A stretch of 36,329 bases of DNA, from NCBI GenBank assembly GCA_046756405.1, contig JBHHWH010000018.1, positions 1-36,329 on the forward strand, in the 5' to 3' direction. The position numbers and the translations under genes are program-made. Under the pieces are notes generated by a model. It saw only the letters and a program-made list of their open reading frames with translations. It was not told the origin of the DNA and searched no databases. Below, piece after piece: positions 15,470 to 22,947 of the stretch; position 1 is the stretch's first letter; every line of letters begins with the position of its first letter. Source of the DNA: JBHHWH01 sp046756405 (GTDB taxonomy: Bacteria; Actinomycetota; Acidimicrobiia; Spongiisociales; ZC4RG35).

Positions 15470-15837
15470 AAGGCGACCACCAATGAGAAGATGGCAGTCA
15501 GCCCGGTCATGGCCCACACCGTGGTCCCCACATAGAAGCGCTGCATCCGGTCAATCCGCTCGTCCACGCGGTCGAGGCGGGCCTCAAAGCGGTCGAAGCG
15601 CTCCTCCATGCGGTCGAAGCGCTCCTCCAGGCTGCTGAATCGGAGGTCGAACCGCCGCTCCAGTCCCGCCATCTCGGCCTTGGTTGACGCCTCCAACCGG
15701 GCGATGTCCGACTTCGTCGCTGCCTCGTCTGCCGGATGCTGGGGAAGGTAGGTCATCAGCGTCTTCGCATGGTCGCGCCCGAGCACTCGCTCCAGCTCAG
15801 AATACAGGGCGTGGCGAGCGGCTTCCACGGACGACAT
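15460..15837 (-). CDS. Small coiled-coil protein with C-terminal membrane anchor
   Basis: A 125-residue protein of unknown function. Residues 1-35 form a short helical head (HALYSELERVLGRDHAKTLM). Residues about 40-100 are a long heptad-repeat coiled coil with recurring (E/D)-R-F/I-D-R units (EERFDRMEERFDRFEARLD and on), and residues 103-124 form one hydrophobic segment (VWAMTGLTAIFSLVVAFLT) ending the protein. This architecture recalls DUF1640/CCDC90-like and other small tail-anchored coiled-coil proteins, which oligomerise at the membrane. It is not closely tied to the flanking metabolic genes. The ATG at 15837 has no obvious Shine-Dalgarno. The coding sequence is real by composition and architecture, but no role can be assigned. 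Confidence 0.7.
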   Translation of the reverse strand: MSSVEAARHALYSELERVLGRDHAKTLMTYLPQHPADEAATKSDIARLEASTKAEMAGLERRFDLRFSSLEERFDRMEERFDRFEARLDRVDERIDRMQRFYVGTTVWAMTGLTAIFSLVVAFLT

Positions 15838-15877
15838 GGCCCGAAGATGCCAGACTCAGCCCTCGGCTTCAACCCCC

Positions 15878-17320
15878 TCAGTCGGGCAGGAGCACGTATT
15901 CGAACTCGATCGGCTTGCCCATGATCCCCTTCTTCGGGGGCTCGATCCAGGAAGCGAACTTGCCCGGCACGTACAGGGGCTTCATCAGCTCTTCGATGAA
16001 GGCCTTATCGTCGGCCGTGGGCAGCCACTGGTCGCGGTTGGACTCCCAGGTGTCCCCATCGATGACCTTGCCGTCGGGGGTGACGGCCAGGTCGGCGAAC
16101 TCTCCGATCTGGCGGTGGAAGGCGATGTGGGGAAGCTTGATTTCGAACTCGATCCCCTGCTCGGCGATGGCCTTGTTCCACCGGCGGATACCGCCTCCAC
16201 AGTCGGCCACGAAGTCGTCCCGCAGCCGGGCGTTGAGGGCCTTCAGCGCCGGGACCTCCTCCATTTCAAAGCCCCCGTTCTTGTGGATCATCACCGGGTA
16301 AGTGGAGTCGAGGAGACGGTGGTCGTCGTCGATCTTCGTCTCGTGGTAGCGACCCTTGAGCCCGGCGTTGAAGGCGTTGGCGGCGTTGGTGGACTGCTCC
16401 GAGCCGAACAGGTCGAGGGTCAATGAGAAGTGCAGGTTCACCTTCCGCTGGATGAGGGGAAGGTCGATCACCCCGAGGGACCTGATTCGCTCGGTGTCGT
16501 AGGGGTCTTCAATGCCCGCCTCCCGCATCGCCTTCGCGGTCCGGGTCACGATCCGACCTACCCCGGTGTTACCGACGAACATGTGGTGGGCTTCCTCGGC
16601 AAGCATGAATCGGCAGGTACGGGAGAGCGGATCGAATCCGGATTGGGCGAGGGCCTCGAGCTGCATCTTCCCGTCGCGGTCGGTGAAGAAGGTAAAAAGG
16701 AAGAAGGACAGCCAGTCGGGAGTCTCCTCGTTGAAGGCGCCGAGCATCCGGGGCCGGTCGGCATCACCAGACCGCCTGCTCAGCAGCTCCTCGGCCTCCT
16801 CGCGACCGTCCCGGCCGAAGTGCTTCTGGAGGAGGTAGACCATGGCCCACAGGTGACGGCCCTCCTCGACATTGACCTGGAACAGGTTGCGCATGTCGTA
16901 GAGGGACGGCGCCGTCTTGCCCAGATGCCGCTGCTGCTCCACCGAAGCAGGCTCGGTGTCGCCCTGGATGACGATGAGCCGGCGTAGCATCGCCCGATAT
17001 TCGCCCGGCACCTGCTGCCATACGGGCTTGCCGTAGTGCTCACCGAAGGGGATCGTCCTCCCCTCCACCGCGGGAGCCAGCAAGATCCCCCACCGGTACT
17101 CGGGCATCTTCACATAGCCGAACTTGGCCCAACCATCCTTCTCTACCGAGATCGCGGTACGTAGCCACACGTCGACGTCCTGGAAGCCTTCGGGACCCAT
17201 GTCCATCCACCAGTCGATGTACCCCGGATGCCAGGCCTCCAGGGCCCGGCGAAGTTTGGGGTCGTCTGCAAGACCTACATTGTTGGGAATCAGCAGGTCA
17301 TAGTCGACAACGTCGCTCAT
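15878..17320 (-). CDS. boxB: Benzoyl-CoA 2,3-epoxidase (benzoyl-CoA oxygenase) subunit BoxB
   Basis: 480 residues from the ATG at 17320, preceded by GAGAGGG. The frame stays open upstream to 17389, but the homologous N-terminus starts at SDVVDYDLLIPNNVGL. BoxB is the di-iron oxygenase that, with reductase BoxA, converts benzoyl-CoA, O2 and NADPH to 2,3-epoxybenzoyl-CoA. The chain is near-collinear with Azoarcus BoxB as I remember it: KMPEYRWGILLA, GDTEPASVEQQRHLG near residue 120, NVEEGRHLWAMVYLL with iron-ligand motif EEGRH (152-156), RRSGDADRPR, and AEEAHHMFVG with EEAHH (242-246). It follows boxC with a 1-nt gap. BoxA is not in the window. Very confident. Confidence 0.96.
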   Translation of the reverse strand: MSDVVDYDLLIPNNVGLADDPKLRRALEAWHPGYIDWWMDMGPEGFQDVDVWLRTAISVEKDGWAKFGYVKMPEYRWGILLAPAVEGRTIPFGEHYGKPVWQQVPGEYRAMLRRLIVIQGDTEPASVEQQRHLGKTAPSLYDMRNLFQVNVEEGRHLWAMVYLLQKHFGRDGREEAEELLSRRSGDADRPRMLGAFNEETPDWLSFFLFTFFTDRDGKMQLEALAQSGFDPLSRTCRFMLAEEAHHMFVGNTGVGRIVTRTAKAMREAGIEDPYDTERIRSLGVIDLPLIQRKVNLHFSLTLDLFGSEQSTNAANAFNAGLKGRYHETKIDDDHRLLDSTYPVMIHKNGGFEMEEVPALKALNARLRDDFVADCGGGIRRWNKAIAEQGIEFEIKLPHIAFHRQIGEFADLAVTPDGKVIDGDTWESNRDQWLPTADDKAFIEELMKPLYVPGKFASWIEPPKKGIMGKPIEFEYVLLPD

Positions 17321-17321
17321 C

Positions 17322-18965
17322 TCACACCCTCTCTCGGTCAAAATCAGGCCGCTGGCCTGTCCCGTAGCTGCGCAGCGCCCCCCGCTCACCGGAAGCGTTG
17401 GGACGCTGGAAGACCCAATTCTGCCAGGCAGTGAGTCTTCCGAAAATCTTGGTTTCCACGGTCTCCGGACCGACGAAACGCAGGTTGGCCTCCATGCCCG
17501 TCAGCGAGTCCGGAGAGAAGCTGGCCCGCTCCTCGAGAAGGATCCGGATCTCGTCGTTCCAGTCGATGTCATCGAAGGCGAAGGTGACCAGCCCGGCCTC
17601 CTCGGCTTCTCGAGCATCGAGGTCCTTGCCCACCAGCCCTTCAGCGGCTTCCAGGACTTCTTCGTGACCCCAGAACCGGGAGGCGAGGCGGGTGAGGCCA
17701 TTCCCCATCGGGAGGGCCCCGAAGTTCATCTCGGTCAGACGGATCTTCGGCTCGACACCGGGAGGGTCGACGGGGCCTTCCAGCATGTAGCTGCGGTCGG
17801 AGGCGAAGATCAGCTCGGCGAGGAAGCCGACGAAGCAGCTTCCCGGTTCGACGAAGGCCAGGGTCGACCGGGAGGTCACATCGAGACGTTTGAGGGTCCG
17901 CTTCAGGTAGAGGACGATCTCCCGGATCAACCAATGGTCACGGTTCTCGACCAGGAAGGCGTCGTGGGCCGCCACCAGCTCGGGGTCCCCCTCGGTGGCG
18001 AGGATGAGGGTTCCCAGCTCGGGCTCGTTCAACCGCAGGTGGAGGATGACATCGTCGAGGGCTCGGGTGAGGGCCAGCGCCCAATAGGAGTCGCCCTCGG
18101 CCACCACCCCCTCAGGGTCTTGGGGCGGTGGTCCGGGCGGGCCCTCCAGGGTGAGGCGAACCGTGTTCAGCTCCCGGTCGATCTCGGCTCGCAGGAACGG
18201 GTATGTGATCTGGTCCCCTTCGATCTGGCGCTCCAGATAGCCCAAGGTGATGCCGGTGGCGTCGGCGGGCCGATCCGACCGGGCGGCGAACTCGGCGGCC
18301 CGTTCAGTCACCACCTCTCCAAATCGGGAGCCGGATACCAGTTCGTCCACCAGACCCCACTCCACCGCACGACGTCCCTTGATGCCCTCCTCGATGGTGC
18401 AGAACACGTCGGCAAGATCCCGACGCACCTTGCGCTTGTCCACCAGGCGGGTCAGCCCGCCGGTACCCGGGAGCACCCCAAGCAGCGGAACCTCGGGCAA
18501 GGCGACGGTGGCCGACCCGTCGTCGATCAGCAGGATGTAGTCGCAGGCCAGGGCCAGTTCGTAGCCGCCTCCGGCGGCGGTGCCGTTGATGGCCGCCAGA
18601 TAGCGCTGACCAGAGTTCTCCGAGGCGTCCTCGATCCCGTTACGGGTCTCGTTGGTGAACTTGCAGAAGTTCACCTTGAGCCCATGGGAGGACTGGGCGA
18701 GCATCGAGATGTTGGCCCCGGCACAGAAGATCCGTTCTTTGAGGGAGTCGACGACCACCGCCCCCACCTCGGGGTGTTCGAAACGGAGACGCTGCACCGC
18801 GTCGTATAGCTCTATATCGACCCCCAGGTCGTAGGAGTTGCGTTTCAGCTCGTAGGCGCCCAGGCCTCCTTCTTCGTCCACGTTCATCGAGAGGCGGGCC
18901 ACCCGGTCGTCGATGGTGAGCCGCCAGTGCCGATACTGGTCGGGGTGGGTGCGGAAGTCGATCAT
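17322..18965 (-). CDS. boxC: Benzoyl-CoA-dihydrodiol lyase / 2,3-epoxybenzoyl-CoA dihydrolase BoxC
   Basis: A 547-residue member of the enoyl-CoA hydratase (crotonase) superfamily, about twice the normal crotonase length as BoxC is. It hydrolyses the epoxide of 2,3-epoxybenzoyl-CoA and opens the ring to 3,4-dehydroadipyl-CoA semialdehyde and formate. Markers are the N-terminal FRTHPDQYRHW, VVVDSLKERIFCAGANISML (oxyanion hole, residues about 71-90), NGTAAGGGYELALACDYILL, VPLLGVLPGTGGLTRL, then a second, degenerate crotonase half with SCFVGFLAELIFASDR. It is the first gene of the boxC-boxB operon. The ATG at 18965 lacks a Shine-Dalgarno; a -10 TACACT ends 8 nt upstream, so the mRNA is probably leaderless. 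A TetR-like palindrome covers the -35. Confidence 0.95.
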   Translation of the reverse strand: MIDFRTHPDQYRHWRLTIDDRVARLSMNVDEEGGLGAYELKRNSYDLGVDIELYDAVQRLRFEHPEVGAVVVDSLKERIFCAGANISMLAQSSHGLKVNFCKFTNETRNGIEDASENSGQRYLAAINGTAAGGGYELALACDYILLIDDGSATVALPEVPLLGVLPGTGGLTRLVDKRKVRRDLADVFCTIEEGIKGRRAVEWGLVDELVSGSRFGEVVTERAAEFAARSDRPADATGITLGYLERQIEGDQITYPFLRAEIDRELNTVRLTLEGPPGPPPQDPEGVVAEGDSYWALALTRALDDVILHLRLNEPELGTLILATEGDPELVAAHDAFLVENRDHWLIREIVLYLKRTLKRLDVTSRSTLAFVEPGSCFVGFLAELIFASDRSYMLEGPVDPPGVEPKIRLTEMNFGALPMGNGLTRLASRFWGHEEVLEAAEGLVGKDLDAREAEEAGLVTFAFDDIDWNDEIRILLEERASFSPDSLTGMEANLRFVGPETVETKIFGRLTAWQNWVFQRPNASGERGALRSYGTGQRPDFDRERV

Positions 18966-18973
18966 GTACCGGG

Positions 18974-19003
18974 AGTGTACGGCGAAACTGACCGCTCGGT
19001 CAA
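18974..19003 (-). promoter_or_regulatory. Predicted leaderless promoter of boxCB
   Basis: On the minus strand TTGACC (19003-18998), an 18-nt spacer and TACACT (18979-18974) are followed after 8 nt by the boxC ATG at 18965, putting the transcription start at or next to the A of the ATG. No Shine-Dalgarno is present. The -35 lies inside the palindrome at 18989-19002. Confidence 0.55.
18989..19002. promoter_or_regulatory. TetR/PaaR-like operator over the boxCB -35 box
   Basis: The inverted repeat TGACCG-CT-CGGTCA has 6-bp perfect arms. The GACCGnnCGGTC core is common among TetR-family operators, including PaaR-type sites for phenylacetate genes. It overlaps the predicted -35, so binding should block transcription. 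It differs in half-site spacing from the bcr operator at 8241-8264, so the two may be read by different regulators or with different affinity. Confidence 0.6.
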
Positions 19004-19402
19004 TGGGGAGATGAACCTGGCCACGGCGGCCTCTACCGCTTCACGACGCTGCCTCGGAGACGGGACCGGACGCCGCTTGGACTATCGAAGTGACCGTCAC
19101 ATCTGACGGCCGCTCCTCTGGCTGCCCAGCAGGGTGGAGTGGGGGACCTCCAGCGGGCCGAGGGACAGCCCGGTACCGACGGGCTTCGTCCTTGCCGACG
19201 ACGTTGAACAGCCCTTCCTTCACATCATGTACGAGACGGTGATCGTGAACCGCTGACCCTCATCGCAACCCAGACGCTTGAAGCTCCCGAACCCTGGTTC
19301 GGGAGCCCCAAGCCGCTGTCGCGCCCCCGCCCGCGCAGGAGCTGCCTCGCTACTCTCTCCAACCGTGCACGGCGTGAAGGTGGTCCCAGAAGCGGTATTT
19401 CG
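19004..19402. other. Gene-poor gap with possible frameshifted coding debris
   Basis: No supported gene. The plus strand holds short protein-like pieces in changing frames, for example DAAWTIEVTVTSDG around 19070-19110 and PTGFVLADDVEQPFLHIMYE around 19176-19235, ending in TGA at about 19251-19254. They may be the decayed 3' end of a lost gene, but I do not recognise a family. A strong hairpin at 19283-19306 follows. Confidence 0.3.
19283..19306. terminator. Perfect 11-bp inverted repeat upstream of ltrA
   Basis: GCTCCCGAACC and GGTTCGGGAGC pair perfectly around a CT centre. The stem is very stable but has no T-run afterwards. It could terminate the lost gene upstream or act as a regulatory site for ltrA, about 97 nt downstream. 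Confidence 0.45.
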
Positions 19403-20620
19403 ATGAGCTTGGCCCGGATCACGCCGCCCAGACTCCGTACCTTGGAGGAGGCCGAGCGCAGCGCAACTTGGCTGGAACTCTTCTACGACCTCGCCTTCGT
19501 CGCTGCGGTGGCGGTGATGGGGACCCGACTGGCTCACGACGTCACTTGGCCCAGCATTGCCTCGTATCTCGGCTACTTCGCTCTCATCTGGTGGCTGTGG
19601 GCCAGCTACACCTTCTATGCCGACCGCTACGACACCGACGACCTGATCTTCCGTCTCCTCGCTGGGGCTCAGATCGTGGGAGTAGTCATGATCGCCGTCT
19701 CCCTCTCCCCCGGCGCCGCAGGATCGACCACCGCTTTCGCCATCGGTTACGCCGGTGTCCGGGCGATCCTTCTCCTGCTCTACGCCCGGGCCTACCGACA
19801 CGTGCGCGAAACCCGCCAACTGGTCCAGGGATATCTGAAGGGGTTCGGAGCGGCTGCCGTCCTCTGGTCGGTATCGATCTTTGTTCCCGATCCAGCCCGG
19901 TTTTGGGTGTGGGCCCTCGCTTTCGCGATAGACCTGGCTACCCCCTACGTACTTCGGAAAGTCCAGGCCCGGGTGCCCCTCGACGTCTCCCACCTTCCCG
20001 AACGCTTCGGACTGTTCACGATCCTGGTCCTTGGCGAGGCCATCGTGGCTGTCACCGTGGGTCTCGGGGATGTGGAGTGGATGCTTCCGACGACCCTGGT
20101 GGGGATCTTCGGCCTGGGGACCGCCACCTGCTTCTGGTGGAGCTACTTCGACCACCACGAAGGCTCAGTGGTACGCAGAAGAGGAGCGAAACGCAACTGG
20201 AGACCAACCGTCTGGATCTACAGCCACCTCCCCCTGGCCATTGCTGTGGCCGTATTTGGCCTCTCGGTGGAGACAGCGATCGTGGCCGCCGAGCCGGGCC
20301 ATACCTACACCTCCGCGCAGAGGTGGCTGCTCCTCGGTTCTGTCGCCCTGGCCCTCTCCTCGATGGCCGCCATCCAGTCCACGCTCCTGCACGGTGACAA
20401 AGTCCAGCTACGCCGGTCCATCATCACCCACCGCCTCGTCGGGGTTCCAGTGGTGCTCGCCATCGGACTGATCCCCAACCTGAGCGCCCTCTGGACCATG
20501 GGTCTGGTCATCGCCCTTGCCACCGGTGAGGTCGTCTCCGACCTGTTCGCGGCCAACCCAGGAGGACTGCGAGCCGCCCTGGCGGCCTACCGCAGCGCCG
20601 GTGGCGGAGCCACCGACTAG
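19403..20620 (+). CDS. ltrA: Low temperature requirement protein A (LtrA) family membrane protein
   Basis: A 405-residue multi-pass membrane protein. The N-terminal signature ATWLELFYDLAFVAAV (residues about 21-36) with E-L-F-Y-D-L-x-F is diagnostic of the LtrA family. About ten hydrophobic segments follow, including WPSIASYLGYFALIWWLWAS, VVMIAVSLSPGAA, FTILVLGEAIVAVTVGLG (a second family hallmark, L-G-E-x-I-V) and FWWSYFDHHEG. The first member was linked to growth at low temperature in Listeria; the molecular function is unknown. It is a stand-alone gene with its own upstream gap and no coupling to neighbours. It ends about 95 nt before the promoter of the HNH gene. Confidence 0.9.
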   Translation: MSLARITPPRLRTLEEAERSATWLELFYDLAFVAAVAVMGTRLAHDVTWPSIASYLGYFALIWWLWASYTFYADRYDTDDLIFRLLAGAQIVGVVMIAVSLSPGAAGSTTAFAIGYAGVRAILLLLYARAYRHVRETRQLVQGYLKGFGAAAVLWSVSIFVPDPARFWVWALAFAIDLATPYVLRKVQARVPLDVSHLPERFGLFTILVLGEAIVAVTVGLGDVEWMLPTTLVGIFGLGTATCFWWSYFDHHEGSVVRRRGAKRNWRPTVWIYSHLPLAIAVAVFGLSVETAIVAAEPGHTYTSAQRWLLLGSVALALSSMAAIQSTLLHGDKVQLRRSIITHRLVGVPVVLAIGLIPNLSALWTMGLVIALATGEVVSDLFAANPGGLRAALAAYRSAGGGATD

Positions 20621-20714
20621 CTGGCTGGGCAGGTACGGCCTCCCATAGATCCCGTGGCGACCTGGCCCGAAGGTCGGGTCTGCATAATGATCCCTTATTT
20701 TTGTTTAACAGTAC

Positions 20715-20743
20715 TTGACAACTCTTCGAGGGTGCTATAGTAT
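20715..20743 (+). promoter_or_regulatory. Strong leaderless promoter of the DUF222-HNH gene
   Basis: TTGACA (20715-20720), a 17-nt spacer and TAGTAT (20738-20743), which overlaps TATAGT at 20736, lie 7 nt before the ATG at 20751. No Shine-Dalgarno exists, so transcription should start at the ATG. The stretch 20685-20750 is markedly AT-rich against the surroundings. Confidence 0.65.
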
Positions 20744-20750
20744 CGAACAT

Positions 20751-22118
20751 ATGTACGAGACTTCTGGTGGGGGAAGCGGGCTCTCCGAGGACAGACGATT
20801 AGACGATCCCTGGGTCGGCGACGGCGACTTCGATGATCTGTGCTGGCGGCTCACCTGTGAGGCGCTCGACGGGAACAGCGGAGAACCGCCCTCGGGACTG
20901 GAGTGGCTGGACGCAGTGTCGCCTGGACCCGTTCTGGGGTTGATCCTGTCGGCGGTAGCCCGGACGAAGCTGAACGGCTATGACCTCGTCTGGCTGTTGA
21001 AGGCAAGGGAGAGGATGGTCTCCCACTATCAGGCCGAGACAGCAGCGGACATGGTGGAGATCGCCTACGCCGCCCCCGGAGATGCCGACACTCCTCCGGC
21101 CCGCTGCGAGGAGGCCTTCGAGTTTGCTTCCGACGAGGTCCGAGCCGCGCTGACCCTGACCCGTAGGAGCGCCGAGAACCGCATGGTGCTGGCCTTCGAC
21201 CTGGTAGAAAGGCTCCCCCGGGTGTGGAAGATGCTCAACACCGGAGCCATCGATCTTCCCCGGGCTCGGGTGCTTATCGACGGCACCAGCCACCTGGACG
21301 AACAGGCCGCCCGTCGTGTCGTCGACGCCCTCTCCGATGTGGCGCCTTTCCTCACCACCGGAGAACTCCGCTCCCGGATCCGGAAACTGTGTGTCACCGC
21401 CGACCCTGAGGACGCCGAGGACCAGTACCGGACCGCCCTAGAGCAGCGCCTCCTGTGGGTCGAACCCACCATCTACGGGACCGCCAACGTTCACCTCCTG
21501 GACATTCCCCTCGCCGATGCCACCGCCATCGGCCGTCGCGTTAACGCCCACATGATCTCTTTGAAGAATGACGGAGACACCCGCAGCCACGACCAGCTCC
21601 GAGCCGACATTGCCTGCGACCTCCTCCTCGGAGCAGACCCCACCAACGGAGGCCGAGGACTCGTCGACATCCGAGTCGATCTCACCACCCTCGCCGGACT
21701 AGACGAAAACGCTGCTGAGATCCCCGGTGTCGGGCCTGTCATCGCCGATGTCGCCCGCCAGGTCGCCGACCAACAGCACCGTGCCGAATGGCGGGCCACC
21801 GTCACCGACGATGACGGACGGATCGTCGACATCGTCACCACCCGCCGCCGGCCCACCGCCCAGCTCGCTCGCCACGTCGAGGCCCACCATCCCACCTGTA
21901 GCTTCCCCGGATGCCGCATCTCGGCACGAGACTGCGACCTAGACCACTACCTCCCCTGGAAAGACGGCGGTCCCACCAGCCTCACCAACACCGGACCCAA
22001 ATGCCGCCACGATCACATCCTCAAAGACCACGGCTGGACACATGTCCATAGAAACGGACAGGACATCTGGACCAGCCCCCTCGGCCACACCTACATCACC
22101 CAAGGCCAATCCCCCTAA
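20751..22118 (+). CDS. DUF222 (13E12 repeat family) protein with C-terminal HNH endonuclease domain
   Basis: 455 residues from ATG 20751. A longer reading from TTG 20715 would start inside the -35 box and is rejected. Residues about 60-330 are the all-helical DUF222 region (LARTKLNGYDLVWLLKARER-like start, then RLPRVWKMLNTGAIDLPRARVL, typical of 13E12 proteins). Residues about 395-440 form the HNH nuclease: CSFPGCRISARDCDLDHYLPW, then TSLTNTGPKCRHDHILKDHGW, giving the metal-binding Asp-His, Asn and His plus Cys residues. Such genes are multiplied in actinobacterial genomes, sometimes many per genome, with unknown role. It is monocistronic, and its AT-rich leaderless promoter stands out from its surroundings. 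The domain call is confident; biological function is unknown. Confidence 0.92.
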   Translation: MYETSGGGSGLSEDRRLDDPWVGDGDFDDLCWRLTCEALDGNSGEPPSGLEWLDAVSPGPVLGLILSAVARTKLNGYDLVWLLKARERMVSHYQAETAADMVEIAYAAPGDADTPPARCEEAFEFASDEVRAALTLTRRSAENRMVLAFDLVERLPRVWKMLNTGAIDLPRARVLIDGTSHLDEQAARRVVDALSDVAPFLTTGELRSRIRKLCVTADPEDAEDQYRTALEQRLLWVEPTIYGTANVHLLDIPLADATAIGRRVNAHMISLKNDGDTRSHDQLRADIACDLLLGADPTNGGRGLVDIRVDLTTLAGLDENAAEIPGVGPVIADVARQVADQQHRAEWRATVTDDDGRIVDIVTTRRRPTAQLARHVEAHHPTCSFPGCRISARDCDLDHYLPWKDGGPTSLTNTGPKCRHDHILKDHGWTHVHRNGQDIWTSPLGHTYITQGQSP

Positions 22119-22240
22119 CCCTCGGGGCCAACCTGCCCCAACCAGACGGTCGGCCTCTTCAGGAACCAGGTCTTCGTCCCACCCTTCACCTTGACCTCGA
22201 TAGCCCCTCTGGGCTCTGGTCTGTGCGAGTTCGTCACGGC

Positions 22241-22260
22241 CGGGCGGGTTGAGCCGCCCG
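22241..22260. terminator. GC hairpin after the HNH gene
   Basis: CGGGCGG and CCGCCCG form a 7-bp stem with a 6-nt loop, without a T-run. It lies between the HNH gene and the peroxiredoxin-like gene and may terminate the former. Confidence 0.35.
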
Positions 22261-22293
22261 TCACCGGACCGAGTATCTGGCTTGAATAGGGCC

Positions 22294-22947
22294 ATGGCCG
22301 ACCGTGATCTTCTCACACTGACCATGTCCGCCGAACATCGCTGGATGGAGGGTTGGCTGGAGGGCCCCACCTTCGAGGGAAGCCCCCTACAGCGGGGCGC
22401 CCGTGCCCCCGAGATCGAGGTGATTGCCGGCAATGGAACGGCAACCCCAATCACATCGTTCTGGAGGGCCACTCCCGCCCTGGTCATGCTGTGGCGTCAC
22501 CTCGGCTGCGGGTGCGGGCTCGACCGCAACGGAAGGCTCCAGGAGGAACTACCGGTCTATGAAGAAGCCGGGTTGAGAGTGGCCATCGTCGCGCCGGGCG
22601 ACATCGAGAGGGTCAACCACTACAGGGACAAACACGAAGTGCCAGTCGCCATGTACGCCACCCCTGACTATGCCGCGCACAGGGCTTTCGGCCTGGGGCA
22701 CTGGTCCATGGAGCAGGTCCTATACGACGCCCCCGAAGAGTTCTGCGACCTACGTGCCGACACCGGAAAGGAGTTCCGGACGTCACGCCGTGAGAAGGGG
22801 AGGCCCCTGGTGGATGATCCCTGGATGCAGGCCGCCGAGTTCGTGATCGACCCAGAGGGTTGGATCCGCGTTGCCTACTACTACAACTACTGCGAGGACT
22901 ACCCCGACCCGAGGATCTTCATCACTGCGGCCCGACTCATCGCCTAA
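22294..22947 (+). CDS. Peroxiredoxin-like (AhpC/TSA, thioredoxin-fold) protein
   Basis: A 217-residue protein from ATG 22294; the frame is open 45 nt further upstream, but that part resembles nothing. A thioredoxin-fold core is visible: GARAPEIEVIAGNG (the A-P-x-x-x-L start of AhpC/TSA domains), then ALVMLWRHLGCGCGLDRN with a C-G-C pair where peroxiredoxin-like proteins have their redox site, EEAGLRVAIVAPG, and AEFVIDPEGWIRVAYYY near the end. The C-x-C is not the classical peroxidatic T-x-x-C, so peroxidase activity is uncertain. The protein may be a disulfide oxidoreductase or a selenoprotein-U-like relative. It overlaps the convergent lipoprotein gene by 4 bp. Confidence 0.75.
   Translation: MADRDLLTLTMSAEHRWMEGWLEGPTFEGSPLQRGARAPEIEVIAGNGTATPITSFWRATPALVMLWRHLGCGCGLDRNGRLQEELPVYEEAGLRVAIVAPGDIERVNHYRDKHEVPVAMYATPDYAAHRAFGLGHWSMEQVLYDAPEEFCDLRADTGKEFRTSRREKGRPLVDDPWMQAAEFVIDPEGWIRVAYYYNYCEDYPDPRIFITAARLIA

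Noticed and set aside
17664..18809. 381-codon open frame opposite boxC
   Set aside because: Antisense shadow of boxC, whose protein is clearly homologous over its full length.
19041..19223. 60-codon minus-strand frame in the boxC-ltrA gap
   Set aside because: No start signal, no motif, composition like neighbouring non-coding frames.
22241..22260. CRISPR-like or mobile-element end in the palindromic GC stretch
   Set aside because: Single hairpin without repeats or spacers; a plain terminator-like structure is enough.
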